A stretch of DNA of 64,000 bases from Tritrichomonas musculus (lineage: Eukaryota > Parabasalia > Tritrichomonadida > Tritrichomonadidae). Both the position numbers and the translations under genes were made by a program. The notes under the pieces were generated by a model. The model made no database searches. It saw nothing but the letters and a program-made list of their open reading frames with translations, and was not told where the DNA came from. Position 1 is the first letter of the stretch, and every line of letters begins with the position of its first letter. Of the stretch, positions 19,101 to 25,901 are shown piece by piece. Where the stretch lies: positions 992,001-1,056,000 of the forward strand of contig JAPFFF010000002.1 of the NCBI GenBank assembly GCA_039105265.1, written 5' to 3'.

Positions 19101-19570
19101 CCATTCAAGAATGTTTGTTTTACTTGTGCTGCTGCTTGTGCTGGTGTCAGTTCTTTTCCTAAAATATAATTCCCAGTATAATATTCAATAAAAAGTCGAA
19201 GGAAATAAAATTTGATATAGTTAGGAAAATTTTGTTTGTCAATGGAGGTTTTGATTTCGTTATACCATTCTGGGATCCATCCACTAACTACATCCCGCAA
19301 TTTTGTGATTAGTTCTGTCGATACATCAGCAACATTCATGTTTTGATATGTCGCGAGATATTGTGCTTCATCTTGATCGATATCTGGTGCTGTGTCAATA
19401 TATTGTTGTGGTTGTTGAGGCTGATATTGTTGGGGTTGAGCTTGTTGTTCTTGAGCTTGTTGTTGATAATATGCCTCCTGTTGAGCTTGTTGTTGTTGAA
19501 TAGAGCTCATAAAATCTGGGTCATCATCCCAAGTAACGAATTCACCACTATCATTGTTCATCCAAGACAT
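10145..19570 (-). CDS. Giant helical repeat protein, 3141 aa
   Basis: A single open frame of 3,141 residues, about half of the visible element. Residues about 22-60 are Gln/Ala/Tyr-rich. Residues about 80-2,640 are almost all helical, very rich in Lys, Glu, Asn, Tyr and Trp, and appear built of degenerate units: YNELAKTNLTMDTLLRQHN near 2,372 and YNSLAEQSYTMDQVLKIYP near 2,595 are clear sister copies, each followed by DAxxFL. The last about 500 residues are disordered, Ser/Thr/Pro-rich and basic, with four short motifs of the form (A/T)P(L/M)R. No membrane segment, enzyme motif or known family seen. The start at 19570 has a T8 run in its leader. A length-setting, scaffold or inner-core protein is conceivable; function unknown. 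Confidence 0.8.
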   Translation of the reverse strand: MSWMNNDSGEFVTWDDDPDFMSSIQQQQAQQEAYYQQQAQEQQAQPQQYQPQQPQQYIDTAPDIDQDEAQYLATYQNMNVADVSTELITKLRDVVSGWIPEWYNEIKTSIDKQNFPNYIKFYFLRLFIEYYTGNYILGKELTPAQAAAQVKQTFLNGNSLRDAVGAVQTVRYQQIVNLPLNNVILEHAGLTEEEAHVFFKFWKKNKQKPDFWESYKTQFYTEKYVFGDNAYQINLSYAQLASTFLGDMGKLHTDWRNLNETSNGLNILRSLHLSIFENEDFQPSFIDFWTQGKGDDAQMIKENLDFEKLMHAIQGEIGINDFLSVQGTTTIISHNLPFKNLEKAILTLQASGERITAENVAKQYFALGADYQKLKEIAEIRARLAELKRHGTLQARAMLKTMIRDKDKFWERFNISDQLPENLQHYFNDLENSIRAQRHDFMEREFQFADDNRDGDENKWFEEQITILMKSLDETNDKLRNSLKEKEAQASNGAKTTIINVEKILSDAIAKRNAIIDEIKNGNIKRDAVKDMLKAKNPEVTNKEIEEEAEKYKDKDVDTAKMMIENEKQLSENQWLDVYNYFAEVMSEVRRKVPGQNGEVIEIPLLTYSDPEQKTIPEDQYKKLEPRIKKLKEKHKGNADAAIADLKEDEKTRLPMVMNLYANQSEYDKAFLFQDWAALLDSYDWDIERWYDYIIQVIPKLQTLIKYNSQYDNNYGAELRNPSKPISSIVKLLDDKIVEYQKRQNIIATDQDVMNFISTNSDFITIEEVAGHAKDAKEAKIYIKMKVALKNKSGWDCGVNDYSFRQTIDVGFYSKEINGDVIKWDQRMKKENPALAQEMVKTTEKNQNFYGLPKEKFDDLRYWKDIDDEKWRLKYFEVENNFGVLKKIDPDAKNCKSFEDYIVKKNNPDSSPAYSSDKQCFIKNAVSETDNAALQIKNFISRFDEFQKAKYNMISGDFKGEYTLELARRLWNKNINKPHFETIEQCAKWLMDSGKRGEAGISYLVNEVNSRNQSLFADKNFNKVWEKWAKFAADNLVVLEPKDVMARAVGGYQALQTMLNAIEKNFWDEYFKYYFRIDLAKYFKNKQASNGELKVDPEEIYTGLTNDIQKAKSVIRDFQNTMTSLDNDRIEINKELNKEYADQHPEDDFLDIGIELYDTKPCDWESRFKVWGGNINKMKAEVLILYYNALCDKQNRLGEKIDPTHMIPLVNSKYGEDIKPLWDLVEKLRNSYNVQDWWENSAEAKKFKNLTNQTEVWEVSWDQQIPQMSSVDEALNFMINILEKQVYPKLTGEGPYDWKDGKTDSAKANWEIIISAIKKEYYENNEILSQKSNLKAKFDKVQGSTGFKNFRLFLKKYPDETQAEQFLDRLDIENEYRKKFGKQKIPYPDNIKEGDDDAKIDWLRREIDKYTKINVFLTSLKFTTPWSKYRWSKYKKYSNMQDLVRDMDYDETKILEHMDLANAKDQYQKSFSHEYANPNSKTDSDQIAEIDSLINKLTSWKQGNLELELEKYNSRNNSRKTIQDIVLDSEKTKESYENYLLKYEVENTIGDIESITGKKYDGLRNITKENLETLKKKYEYELENNNNFDNNEMKKIIEDYQKVFKVPITVKEIRDKYPKYKDALYAFRNMILKQQLIDEYGYTEQELALLKKETDEQTHTSLTREKQKVDDDFQKLRWNLQAANNFFNYKKETKQNIDWKDIYQKFHHNSEEVIFFLTWFQYNKRNIDDSTKKKSMKEKLAQYNDEYDRGIYNMQQDIDLYDRRKALFEKEIGKQMKAANLTYDELMKYQELKSTDIDKDLEVAKAYFDNRSDEKIYLDYLQELGDKDYSYQNMNANQKREHFKKKIKEIEKYKDKLTSDRFNELFGIYQNNHPAENVSTWSERYIWSKNLNDPIDLKKTETKLELDNLIHEYEKNYPDRPWTENENSSKNDESQIKYLKKVNKGKTNYDQNDDLQKAIQEWNDVFPTSKVNLPQIISQWNDDTVGARYYLLRTARIAEAKKLLGNRFNENKYPEGEEGLKLLLSDITFEKTKRDKFEKGEGTFKKALENYNKYFKSEGAERDMTWVKNEFDNSERKAFYGLQIYIFIDEINQFWEEIKYNREDIRKQILQSSDDGLSLFSKISQENTAMHIESTNMNMNSQEPVFKQALDFWNQQHGTQFNADRALRKLGVWPNSKEPYPKANKAYAELLLFYRNSFYPTKPLDSSKISFNTNFPSLISSLIKDIQNAKERSEQVSSNQDLNQRLEDLAVEINEKDEIRRKYVDVKDTELHISLMELILKMNQISGNKQIKNVDDVNTYTYRSLKGSKLKNYLLEAVKINYPELDKIFEEYNENSQDDSTLEKWKSLDEVSRDFDNAYEAKAYMVLEIPREEYNELAKTNLTMDTLLRQHNFSIEDAKQFLEDNITVMQYAKAKGKKAKPIKQDNKLSKLDEEQLRREIDDMNEFLNGFDDKVDKTAKQHSLMSNKITNEQLKKYANSEEDIKIIYMILEDLDKFNNKFGKNITPNNLDELCNEENDWMSAYFNVKIMPLVFDWNYILKKSGKEEKELDFIYENYFPDDGEKNPNINITTIKAAIPKIQEAFEKDRDEYFKEILASYNSLAEQSYTMDQVLKIYPKISDAENFLRIEKYLSAIRKIIRQIKTMKYEIPTSLELNEESFQYKRVIAQSSDITSLEQNLTQQYQQFSALLKKFQEQDAKVKTERQYMNPKIADINRMRSKLGMSSLGVDHFRGMDFETAKSAVEEELRDLNERSRQKEMQNAGLRNTNAIGSGWNSGTTIGGTQGTPLRYGFMASKQTNPLTSSSTTSSTSTSSTRPGSETTKSGVGDLTRGNAPLRLTGFSTGNTTTLKSETDSLFSSKPTSSLFDSNKSDNKLNFDFTKPLRPHNDFEPPVSIRKWMMDKDRVNRLKTEKWDEKKPEPSLKEQIMNPKKVSTTPDFKFPEIKPLTSPTIITKDNNPIEKIESLSNKKDTEINLSIFKMPKTSRKKSDLLPIPRDKKVTIKTKKGNKKLPKRARNNAPLREEKIKETPIELKKINPVIKPIEVDIGPSLSDSFEMPTPTLPPRIPEKRETFIPNRNVSKQEVDRKLLEIRKQNKLKNAPMRLQKKNNPISISQQSYQPPIQTNNIPVSILENPELRALMKI

Positions 19571-19643
19571 TTTCGATAATGTTTTTCTTGAAGAATAAAA
19601 AAAATAAGAATAGGGTAAAAAAGTAGTAAAAAAATTTTTTTAT

Positions 19644-20021
19644 TTATGTTGTTTTAGCAGATGATTCTTTGGCAAAATGATTTTGATTCTGAAGTTGTTG
19701 TTGGAGTTGTTGAATCAAATGTTGTTGTTGCTGGATAGTTTGTTCCAATTGAGGTATTCCAAGTCGTTGTCTTTCAGCTTCTAGCTGCTGTCTTTTATAT
19801 TCTTGTTGTCGATACCAATTTGCTCGTTCTTGAGCTTCTCTCTCTTTCTCGGATTGAACAAATTTCTTGTATTCTTCATCCTTAAGTTTGGATAAATAAT
19901 CTGTTGTCATGCCTGCGCGAGAATTATATGCAGACCAAGAAGGGTCAGCATAAGCACTATCCAACTCTGACTGCCTTGAGAAATAAAATTGTCTTGGGAC
20001 GAAGACAAATTGTTGATTCAT
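19644..20021 (-). CDS. Gln-rich coiled-coil protein, 125 aa
   Basis: A 125-residue protein with an aromatic N-terminus (FVFVPRQFYFSRQSELDSAY), then a charged helix and a long Gln-rich coiled coil (residues about 78-115, with runs of four Gln). The Gln-rich composition matches the N-terminus of the giant protein encoded directly downstream, so the two may interact; that is inference. The ATG at 20021 follows a T6 run about 15 bases upstream. It is the last gene of element A before the repeat array. No family recognised. Confidence 0.6.
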   Translation of the reverse strand: MNQQFVFVPRQFYFSRQSELDSAYADPSWSAYNSRAGMTTDYLSKLKDEEYKKFVQSEKEREAQERANWYRQQEYKRQQLEAERQRLGIPQLEQTIQQQQHLIQQLQQQLQNQNHFAKESSAKTT

Positions 20022-20079
20022 TCTCTTTTAAAAAATGAACTGAAATCATCAAACATTTAGACAAATATACTTGACGAGG

Positions 20080-20510
20080 AACTCTATCAAAAAGTTCGAT
20101 GATCTAATACCTTATCAAAAAGTTCGATGGCCAGATAGGTATTCAATTTCTTGGCCGGACAAATACCTATTCAATTTCTTGGCCGGACAAATATCTATTC
20201 AATTTCTTGGCCGGACAAACAGGCTCTCAATTTCTTGGTCGGACAAATACCTATTCAATTTCTTAAATGGCTAAATTACCTATTCAATTTCTTGGTCGGA
20301 CAAATACCTTCTCAAAAAGTTCAAAGGCCATATATCTATTCAATCTCTTAAATGGCTAAATTACCTCTCACTCCCTTCAGGAGGGCCAGCTAAGCTGTCA
20401 ATCTCTTGGCCGGACAAATACCTATTGAATTATCTGGCCAGACAAGTAAGCTCTCAAAAAGTTCGGTGACCTTATATCTTTTCAAAAAGTCGTTTCTGGC
20501 CGATAAATGG
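20080..20510. repeat. Degenerate tandem array, unit about 28 bp, between elements A and B
   Basis: A gene-free block built of two alternating words, TCAATTTCTTGGCCGGACAA and TCAAAAAGTTCGATGGCC, with ACCTATTCAATTT spacers. The regular part repeats every 28 bases or so and then decays. Open frames through it are only read-through of the repeats. It could be the terminal region of element A or B, or a host intergenic repeat; the window does not decide this. Confidence 0.7.
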
Positions 20511-20517
20511 AGGGATG

Positions 20518-20545
20518 TTTTAACGGACCCGAAGGGACGTTAAAA
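20518..20545. other. Hairpin with 8-bp arms at the A/B boundary
   Basis: The arms TTTTAACG and CGTTAAAA enclose an imperfect GACCC-GAA-GGGA inner stem and loop. It lies between the repeat array and the first gene of element B. It may be a terminator-like fold or part of an element end. No protein or family evidence. Confidence 0.35.
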
Positions 20546-20692
20546 AATCACGCCATTTATATATACTACTAAAATAATTATATACAACATGAAGGTTTGA
20601 GAATAAATGATAAATCAATTTCAAATTTTATTTCTAGATTAAATAATTTCCAAAACAAAAACGATAATTTCAATTTTTTACCAATTAATAAA

Positions 20693-21853
20693 ATGAATAA
20701 ATCGAAAATTCCGCAATTAATAAATAATGTTTCTCAATTAAACCAAATGCGTGATCAATCATACGCTAACTTGGCAGAAAATAACATTAATAAGAAAGAC
20801 TTAACTAAAGCATTAAATGATATGGCGTTTTACCGTGAAAGAATGGCTGCAATTCAACCAACGAAAAAGGCAAAACAAAATAAATACGGTAATGTTGGTA
20901 TGGATGACTTAATTAATGTTGTGGCTAAATTAAATCAAGATGTTAAACAAATTCGAGACGCTCAAAGTGTTGTAAGTGCGAATGAATGGATTAATCGACA
21001 TGGATATAATGATTTATATGAAGCCACCGGTAAAGATTTAGATGGTGACGGAATACCTGAAGTCGTCGTACAAACAAAAGAAGGTAAAAAGCCTGTAATA
21101 GTTAATGGATTTACAACCGTTCCGTCATTATTCCCATATCGCAATGCTTATTATAAAACTTACCCAACTGTGGACCAACGTAAAGAAGCTCATAAACAAG
21201 GTATAAACTTAAGAGGATTTATTAATAATATATATCATCCTGAATTTGATGAAACAGGTCGTTCAGTCACTAATTATGCGGGTGAAAGTTGGCAAGACTT
21301 TGAAACAAAATTAAAAGCTGCTGGTATCGATGAAAAGCACTTAATCAAACCAAAGAAACGTTCAACTTATCAGGCATTTGTTGGTAAGTGTATTTCTCCT
21401 ATTTATCAAGGTATTAAATACCTCAACGGTGTAAAATTACCATTCACACTTACACAAATGGCAACGGTTATATGGAATCAATTTGCTTTACTTCCTGCAA
21501 TGGTTTATGTTTATGGTGAAAGTGTTATGAATGTTAATGAGGATCAATGGAAGAATTTAAGAGGAAAGAAAGCAGTTAAAGAAGCTATTGAGTTCATAGT
21601 TCACGATTATTTAATTAATCCTGTAAAAATTGCTGATTTTGTACCTACTGCATGTGAAATGTGTAATAAATCCGGACTACCAGTTAACCCTGAACATATT
21701 CCATTAGTTGCTAAAGCAACAATTGCTATTATTCTTAAAGGAATAAATGCATTACCACCAAATCCAAGTGAATTTAATCAATGGTTTGATGCTAACGTTC
21801 AATCACAAGTTCAAGCATTACAAACATCGGCAATCGTAGAAGAACCTGAATAA
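20693..21853 (+). CDS. Conserved-looking element B protein with Asp-rich DGDG loop, unknown role
   Basis: About 386 residues from the ATG at 20693, which follows a T6 run like other genes here; the frame is open for 32 more codons upstream but has no ATG there. The N-terminal quarter is helical. Residues near 125-165 contain KDLDGDGIPEV, a calcium-loop-like motif, then VNGFTTVPSLFPYR. The C-terminal half is mixed, with hydrophobic stretches (LPFTLTQMATVIW, LLPAMVYVYG; IPLVAKATIAIIL) that may be amphipathic or buried helices. It is the first gene of element B, upstream of the ATPase and in the same direction. I do not recognise a named family; a virion component is possible from context. Confidence 0.65.
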   Translation: MNKSKIPQLINNVSQLNQMRDQSYANLAENNINKKDLTKALNDMAFYRERMAAIQPTKKAKQNKYGNVGMDDLINVVAKLNQDVKQIRDAQSVVSANEWINRHGYNDLYEATGKDLDGDGIPEVVVQTKEGKKPVIVNGFTTVPSLFPYRNAYYKTYPTVDQRKEAHKQGINLRGFINNIYHPEFDETGRSVTNYAGESWQDFETKLKAAGIDEKHLIKPKKRSTYQAFVGKCISPIYQGIKYLNGVKLPFTLTQMATVIWNQFALLPAMVYVYGESVMNVNEDQWKNLRGKKAVKEAIEFIVHDYLINPVKIADFVPTACEMCNKSGLPVNPEHIPLVAKATIAIILKGINALPPNPSEFNQWFDANVQSQVQALQTSAIVEEPE

Positions 21854-21960
21854 TAAATTTTAAGAAATGTGTTAATATCTAATTTCAGTTAATGATTCAT
21901 AAACTTAAAAATATATTTTTATCAATAATTAAAATAAACTTTTACATTAATACATAGAAA

Positions 21961-22794
21961 ATGAACACATCATTAGAGAATATGATTAAAACACACGTTA
22001 TGCATACGTTAAAAACCTATGCTATGAATAAAAATGAAAGCCTAATTTCTGAAATACACCCTGAGGTTAATATTAGACTAAATAGTGTTAACGTCATTGT
22101 TGGTAAGCAATCATCAGGAAAGACTGTGATAGCATTAAAGGAAATCATCAAATTAGGTGTATTAAACACTCATCACTTATTTATCTACGTTACAAAAGAC
22201 GGTCAGGAATCAGATAAGACATTTTTAGCTTTAAAGCCACTTCTTATGATTCCATATATTATAATTAGTGAACAAGAAGCTGTTGAATTTATGAAGGATT
22301 TAATCTCAGCAAAGAATTTATATAATCTTATTAAACGGGAAAACTTGCAGGATAAAATAGATGATCAACAAAAAGAGGATATGTTTAAAATGCTTGCCGT
22401 TTCGGATTTCAACCGAGAAGTATTGCATACAATCGTTTTATTCGATGATATCTCAAATAGTAAACTCTTTTCTTCAGAAGAATCTTATTTTAGCCAATTA
22501 ATACGTAGATGTAGACATATAAATTTTTCATTCCTCCTTTTAATTCAAGGTTGGAAAGGATTAAAACCTCATGTTAAAAATGAAATATCAACATTATTTA
22601 TATTTCCATGTTTCAATAAACAACAATTACGTTATATTTATTCACAATCAGCATCTAATTTATCATTTGACGAATTTTATGAAATGTATTCAAAAATATT
22701 GAAACGAAAAACTGAAGATTGTGAAAGTCACCCATATATGATCATTCAAGTTGTCGATGGCGGTAATACATCAATAGAACTTGACGATTCCTGA
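21961..22794 (+). CDS. ATP: A32/FtsK-like DNA-packaging ATPase (element B)
   Basis: A 277-residue P-loop ATPase. Walker A VGKQSSGKT lies at residues 47-55; the Walker B strand is TIVLFDDIS; the FLLLIQGWKG sensor strand follows. It shares long stretches with the element A ATPase, including THHL, YVTKDG or YITKDG, LFSSEES and SQSASNL or GQSASNL. Family role: packaging of element DNA into capsids. Its last 49 bases overlap, tail to tail, the minus-strand gene at 22746-23105. Confidence 0.9.
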   Translation: MNTSLENMIKTHVMHTLKTYAMNKNESLISEIHPEVNIRLNSVNVIVGKQSSGKTVIALKEIIKLGVLNTHHLFIYVTKDGQESDKTFLALKPLLMIPYIIISEQEAVEFMKDLISAKNLYNLIKRENLQDKIDDQQKEDMFKMLAVSDFNREVLHTIVLFDDISNSKLFSSEESYFSQLIRRCRHINFSFLLLIQGWKGLKPHVKNEISTLFIFPCFNKQQLRYIYSQSASNLSFDEFYEMYSKILKRKTEDCESHPYMIIQVVDGGNTSIELDDS

Positions 22795-23105
22795 AGAAAT
22801 GATATAATTTTATTTACTGTATTTCTGATTTCATTTATTTCATTCCTTAATTCTTCAATGGCATCCGTCCTGGGCGAAGCCTTACTAACTATCTCTTTTT
22901 CCTCTTTTTCAACCCATTTCTTTAACATCAACACACCCTTTATTTTTGTAATTCTATACCCATAGATTTTATACATTTTGTTTAATTTATGAGTCGTTAA
23001 CTTATCCACTTCTTCCTTATTCTTTGAATACCATAAATTAAATTCATCGACTGTTTTAAATTCTTTTAAATAGTTTTTAATTGGTTCAATAACTTTTAAA
23101 TCCAT
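22746..23105 (-). CDS. Small protein with SAP/HeH-like helical motif, 119 aa
   Basis: A 119-residue helical protein. Residues about 35-65 (LTTHKLNKMYKIYGYRI then TKIKGVLMLKKW) have the helix-turn-helix spacing and the conserved Gly and Lys-Gly seen in SAP or HeH DNA-binding motifs. A charged coiled-coil C-terminus follows, ending in a Ser-rich tail. This suggests DNA or protein binding but the motif is weak. It overlaps the ATPase gene by 49 bases in the opposite direction. No counterpart seen in A or C. Confidence 0.55.
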   Translation of the reverse strand: MDLKVIEPIKNYLKEFKTVDEFNLWYSKNKEEVDKLTTHKLNKMYKIYGYRITKIKGVLMLKKWVEKEEKEIVSKASPRTDAIEELRNEINEIRNTVNKIISFLQESSSSIDVLPPSTT

Positions 23106-23175
23106 GAATTATGAAATAATTCTGATCAAAGATCTTTAATTAAAAACAAAAATAAAAATTTTTAATTAATAATAA

Positions 23176-23319
23176 ATGAGTTTATCAGAAATTTTTCTTG
23201 GTTGTTTAACAATTATTGAACTCGCTAATTTACTCATTCGCATTGTGAAACTTTCCCCAACATTAAACGATAAACCACCTGAATTAACTGATGAAATGAG
23301 GAAACGACTTTACTCATGA
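23176..23319 (+). CDS. Short hydrophobic protein, 47 aa
   Basis: A 47-codon frame from ATG 23176 to TGA 23319, filling the gap between two minus-strand genes. The first 27 residues are mostly hydrophobic (IFLGCLTIIELANLLIRIV) and could form one membrane or amphipathic helix; the rest is polar with PPELTDEMRKR. Small membrane-active proteins are common in virus-like elements, but no family is recognised. The tidy fit in the gap supports it being real; its shortness limits confidence. Confidence 0.4.
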   Translation: MSLSEIFLGCLTIIELANLLIRIVKLSPTLNDKPPELTDEMRKRLYS

Positions 23320-23326
23320 TTTATTT

Positions 23327-23647
23327 TTATTCCTTCAATAACGGAATATCAAACCTTCTAATACCTGCTCCGTTCGCTCCAACAATTCTTCTAGCTCCTG
23401 CACCATTCGCACCTAACGCGTTAACGTTTCCTCCTTTATAATTAATTCTGTCATTTAATTTACTCACACCATTTCCGATTGTATTTATTACCTCACCAGC
23501 ACTTCCACCTATTAAATCACCAGCTTGTCCTATCAATGGTGCAAATCTACCAACTGTTTCAACTGCTTTCTTTACTTTTGGAACTATTTTGCCAATTATG
23601 TTTTTAGCTCCGTTCACAATATTTTTAAACCAACTTCCAAACGCCAT
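23327..23647 (-). CDS. Adenovirus pVI-like amphipathic minor capsid protein
   Basis: A 106-residue protein starting MAFGSWFKNIVNGAKN, which could form a strong amphipathic helix, followed by a Gly/Ala/Val-rich second half. The opening MAFGSWFK is shared with the 83-residue product at 56710-56961 in the same element. The pattern (amphipathic N-terminal helix, short Gly-rich helices, basic C-terminus) resembles adenovirus pVI, which lines the capsid and disrupts membranes on entry. The C-terminus holds two copies of GANGAG(A/I)RR. The gene lies just upstream of the capsid gene in opposite direction, a common capsid-gene setting. Homology to pVI is inferred from pattern only. Confidence 0.6.
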   Translation of the reverse strand: MAFGSWFKNIVNGAKNIIGKIVPKVKKAVETVGRFAPLIGQAGDLIGGSAGEVINTIGNGVSKLNDRINYKGGNVNALGANGAGARRIVGANGAGIRRFDIPLLKE

Positions 23648-23761
23648 ATTTTCATTAATGTAAAAAATTTATTTTTCATTTCTTAATTCATTTATTTTTT
23701 CAAAACTTTAAAATTCTTTTCTTTATTAACTTATTATTTAAAATTTTTTTCAATATATAAA

Positions 23762-25435
23762 ATGACATACTTAAACGCTCAGACGAAAAATTTAGGTAAT
23801 GATGAAGGAGATGTTCTCTCATTCTTTCAAAACAAACTTAGAAATTTAATTCAACGAAATGGTGGTGATAATTCATTTTCATGGATTATGGAAGAATTCA
23901 AAGATAAAGATGCACCACTTCCAGTTGGTACCAAAACACGTATAAAACTTACTCATTCAGGACATACAATTTCACAAATTGAAAAATCATTTACAACAGT
24001 TCTTTTAGATTTTCAATTAAAACTTTCTGATAAAATTGATGTTTCAGCAGATACTAACGGATTAATGAAAATATTTGTTGGTTTCAAAAATGCTGTTGAA
24101 TTTTATGAAGATTGTAGATTTTGGGTTAATGGAAAACTTTTAGATACATACAGACAAGATGAATTACAGCGTGAATCATTCGCTTACAATTCAATTAAAC
24201 CACGAGATGCAAAGGCAACTTCTAAATTCTCTCATTCAACATGGGAAAATGTAAGTCAATATTCACCGTCCGTTTGTGGATGTTACATTGATTTAAAGGA
24301 TTTAGCAGATGGTCAACCACACACATTTACAATTGAATTAACGATACCATTTATTGATCAACTCGCGCTTCAGGCATGGCAACTTTATCCAAACGCAATT
24401 TGTGGTGAAATTGAAGAAGAAGTTAAAACCTCATTACGTGCAATGGTTTGGTGTCAAGTTAATCCAAACGTTGTTAAAGAAACTTTACAATTCCTTGAAG
24501 ATAAAGCCATTGATGAAGAAATGCCCGCAGTTATTCCAATTACACGTAAATTTACACAAGTTGGTAATCCATCAAATATAGTCATCGAATATAAAGCTGG
24601 TGCGAATTCAGAACCTGCCGATGGATCATTAAAAGTTACTGTTGGTGCAGATGCTAACGGTATTGATATGAAAGTTGGTAAAATAACATTGCAAGTTTTA
24701 GGTGGTACCATTCAATTAGGACGTTCAAATCTTGCAGGTTTTGGTCTCAAACCTGGAGTGTATCAAGGACTCGTTAATGAATTACGCACTCCTTTATTAG
24801 TTCCATCTCAAGAATTAACACGTGAAATATTTGAAGGAAGCGCCAAAGTTAATGGTTTAGAAATTTCAAAATCAATTCCTCTCAGAAATGCTACAAATAT
24901 TACAATGATGTTTCCACGTACTCCAGGAGATATTACATGTTTTGAAAATATCATGTATCAAAATGTTCAATTAGTCGTTAATAAAAGAACTTATCCAGAC
25001 ACTGAATTCAGAAGTACATGTAGCGCCCGATTTTACCAACATCAATTAATCGCTAATGAACTTGATGGTTCACTTGAAGCTACTCAAGAATTTGAGGATT
25101 CATTCACTCAATCTCTTAATGATCCAGTAACTGGTAAACGTTATACAAACTGCAGAAGTGATGGAACAAGTTTTGGTATTAACTTCCAACTTGAACGTTC
25201 AAACGCTGGTTATGTATTTGATGGAATCGATACTGGCTCTAATTCTGTTACTGTCACTTTCCGTGGTCAACCATTATACAGAGGTGATGATGATACATAT
25301 TTCATTCCTGATTTAGAACATAAAGAACAACACCCGCCGAGCCCCGAGGCATGGATATGTAGCGATACATACTTTACTTGGTCTGTTAATGGTGTTGAAT
25401 ATTTCCCTAAAGGTGTTCCATTCAGTTATGAATAA
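23762..25435 (+). CDS. MCP: Polinton major capsid protein (element B)
   Basis: A 557-residue capsid protein. Family signs include the N-terminal VGFKNAVEFYEDCRFWVNG segment (shared in pattern with VWFGFKDARDAVEKYE of element C), QRESFAYNSIK, FIDQLALQAW, LRNATNITMMFPR, VFDGIDTG and the aromatic end. Polinton capsid proteins fold as a double jelly roll and assemble as trimers into an icosahedral shell. The region around residues 280-320 is Gly/Val-rich and variable compared with element A and likely forms a surface loop. The leader has a T7 run and a TATATAAA just before the ATG. The gene ends about 220 bases before the element C insertion. Confidence 0.88.
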   Translation: MTYLNAQTKNLGNDEGDVLSFFQNKLRNLIQRNGGDNSFSWIMEEFKDKDAPLPVGTKTRIKLTHSGHTISQIEKSFTTVLLDFQLKLSDKIDVSADTNGLMKIFVGFKNAVEFYEDCRFWVNGKLLDTYRQDELQRESFAYNSIKPRDAKATSKFSHSTWENVSQYSPSVCGCYIDLKDLADGQPHTFTIELTIPFIDQLALQAWQLYPNAICGEIEEEVKTSLRAMVWCQVNPNVVKETLQFLEDKAIDEEMPAVIPITRKFTQVGNPSNIVIEYKAGANSEPADGSLKVTVGADANGIDMKVGKITLQVLGGTIQLGRSNLAGFGLKPGVYQGLVNELRTPLLVPSQELTREIFEGSAKVNGLEISKSIPLRNATNITMMFPRTPGDITCFENIMYQNVQLVVNKRTYPDTEFRSTCSARFYQHQLIANELDGSLEATQEFEDSFTQSLNDPVTGKRYTNCRSDGTSFGINFQLERSNAGYVFDGIDTGSNSVTVTFRGQPLYRGDDDTYFIPDLEHKEQHPPSPEAWICSDTYFTWSVNGVEYFPKGVPFSYE

Positions 25436-25536
25436 ATTAACTTTTAAATTAATTTAATTATTTTTCATTTCAAACTTTTTCAAAAATTTTTAAATTAGTT
25501 TAAAATTAATTTTTCAAATTTTTTATTTCTATATAA

Positions 25537-25665
25537 ATGAGTGAATACATCAACATTAATAAGTTATTCGAAAAACTTCCTGAATCAGAACTTAAAGCCG
25601 TTCAAGTATATTTTGATGACTTCATACCTGATAAATTTTATAAATACAAAATGAACGTAAAGTAG
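25537..25665 (+). CDS. Short frame at the element C insertion point
   Basis: A 42-codon frame with a TATATAA leader starts at ATG 25537 in element B and ends within the first bases of the element C terminal repeat. The product is helical and acidic/Lys-rich with FEKLPESELKAVQVYF. Element C has therefore landed within or beside a small element B gene. No family recognised. Confidence 0.35.
   Translation: MSEYININKLFEKLPESELKAVQVYFDDFIPDKFYKYKMNVK
25656..25660. repeat. Left target-site duplication of element C (CGTAA)
   Basis: CGTAA directly before the left terminal repeat is repeated directly after the right terminal repeat at 51155-51159. Polintons/Mavericks make 5-6 bp duplications on insertion. 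Confidence 0.85.
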
Positions 25666-25897
25666 TATATACGAGTCGGTTTCCGCTGGGGCTGGCACCC
25701 CACGCGTCAACACGAACTCGTCATAAAAGAAAAAGAAAAAAAAGAAAAGAAAAGAAAAAGAAAAAAAGAAAAGAAAAGAAAAAAATATTCTTGTTCTCAC
25801 TACTGCTCCCCATCAATGAAACGGCACAGGTACCCCACCCCACAACCGCCCATCTATGAAACGGCACAGGTACCAGCCCCGAGAATCTCGTACCTAC
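25661..25897 (+). repeat. Left terminal inverted repeat of element C, 237 bp
   Basis: Begins AGTAGTATATACGAGTCGG and matches the reverse complement of 50918-51154 at all but one position. It contains a 70-base purine tract of A runs broken by G, and a direct duplication of ATGAAACGGCACAGGTACC at 25816 and 25856, 40 bases apart. Integrase would act at the outer end; the protein-primed polymerase is expected to start at the element termini. Confidence 0.95.
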
Positions 25898-25901
25898 CTC
25901 C

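Larger units (their letters stand above)
1..20050. mobile_element. Polinton/Maverick-like element A, right-hand part
   Basis: A block of tightly packed genes, all but one on the minus strand, that includes an A32-like packaging ATPase, a double-jelly-roll-type capsid protein and several fibre-like proteins. Its ATPase and capsid match those of element B more closely than those of element C, so A and B form one lineage. No integrase or polymerase is visible; these would lie left of the window if the element is complete. The right edge is set just past the start of the last minus-strand gene, before a repeat array; no terminal inverted repeat was identified. Most frames are open, which suggests youth, but I cannot say whether it is whole: one end is missing and the capsid gene is shorter than its relatives. 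Confidence 0.75.

Noticed and set aside
19343-19579. Hydrophobic plus-strand frame with many Leu
   Set aside because: It is the antisense of the Gln-rich head of the giant protein; CAG/CAA repeats read backwards give Leu.
20071-20351. Two overlapping plus-strand frames with FNFLAGQ-type repeats
   Set aside because: They are read-through of the 28-bp repeat array, whose unit changes frame between copies.
20518-20545. Hairpin taken as a terminal inverted repeat of element A or B
   Set aside because: It is only 8 bp per arm with no partner elsewhere in the window, so it cannot be called an element end.
20597-20692. Extension of the first element B gene upstream to position 20597
   Set aside because: The extension has no ATG (it begins with TTG), while ATG 20693 has the T-run leader typical of this DNA. 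The extension could still be part of an exon, but nothing shows it.
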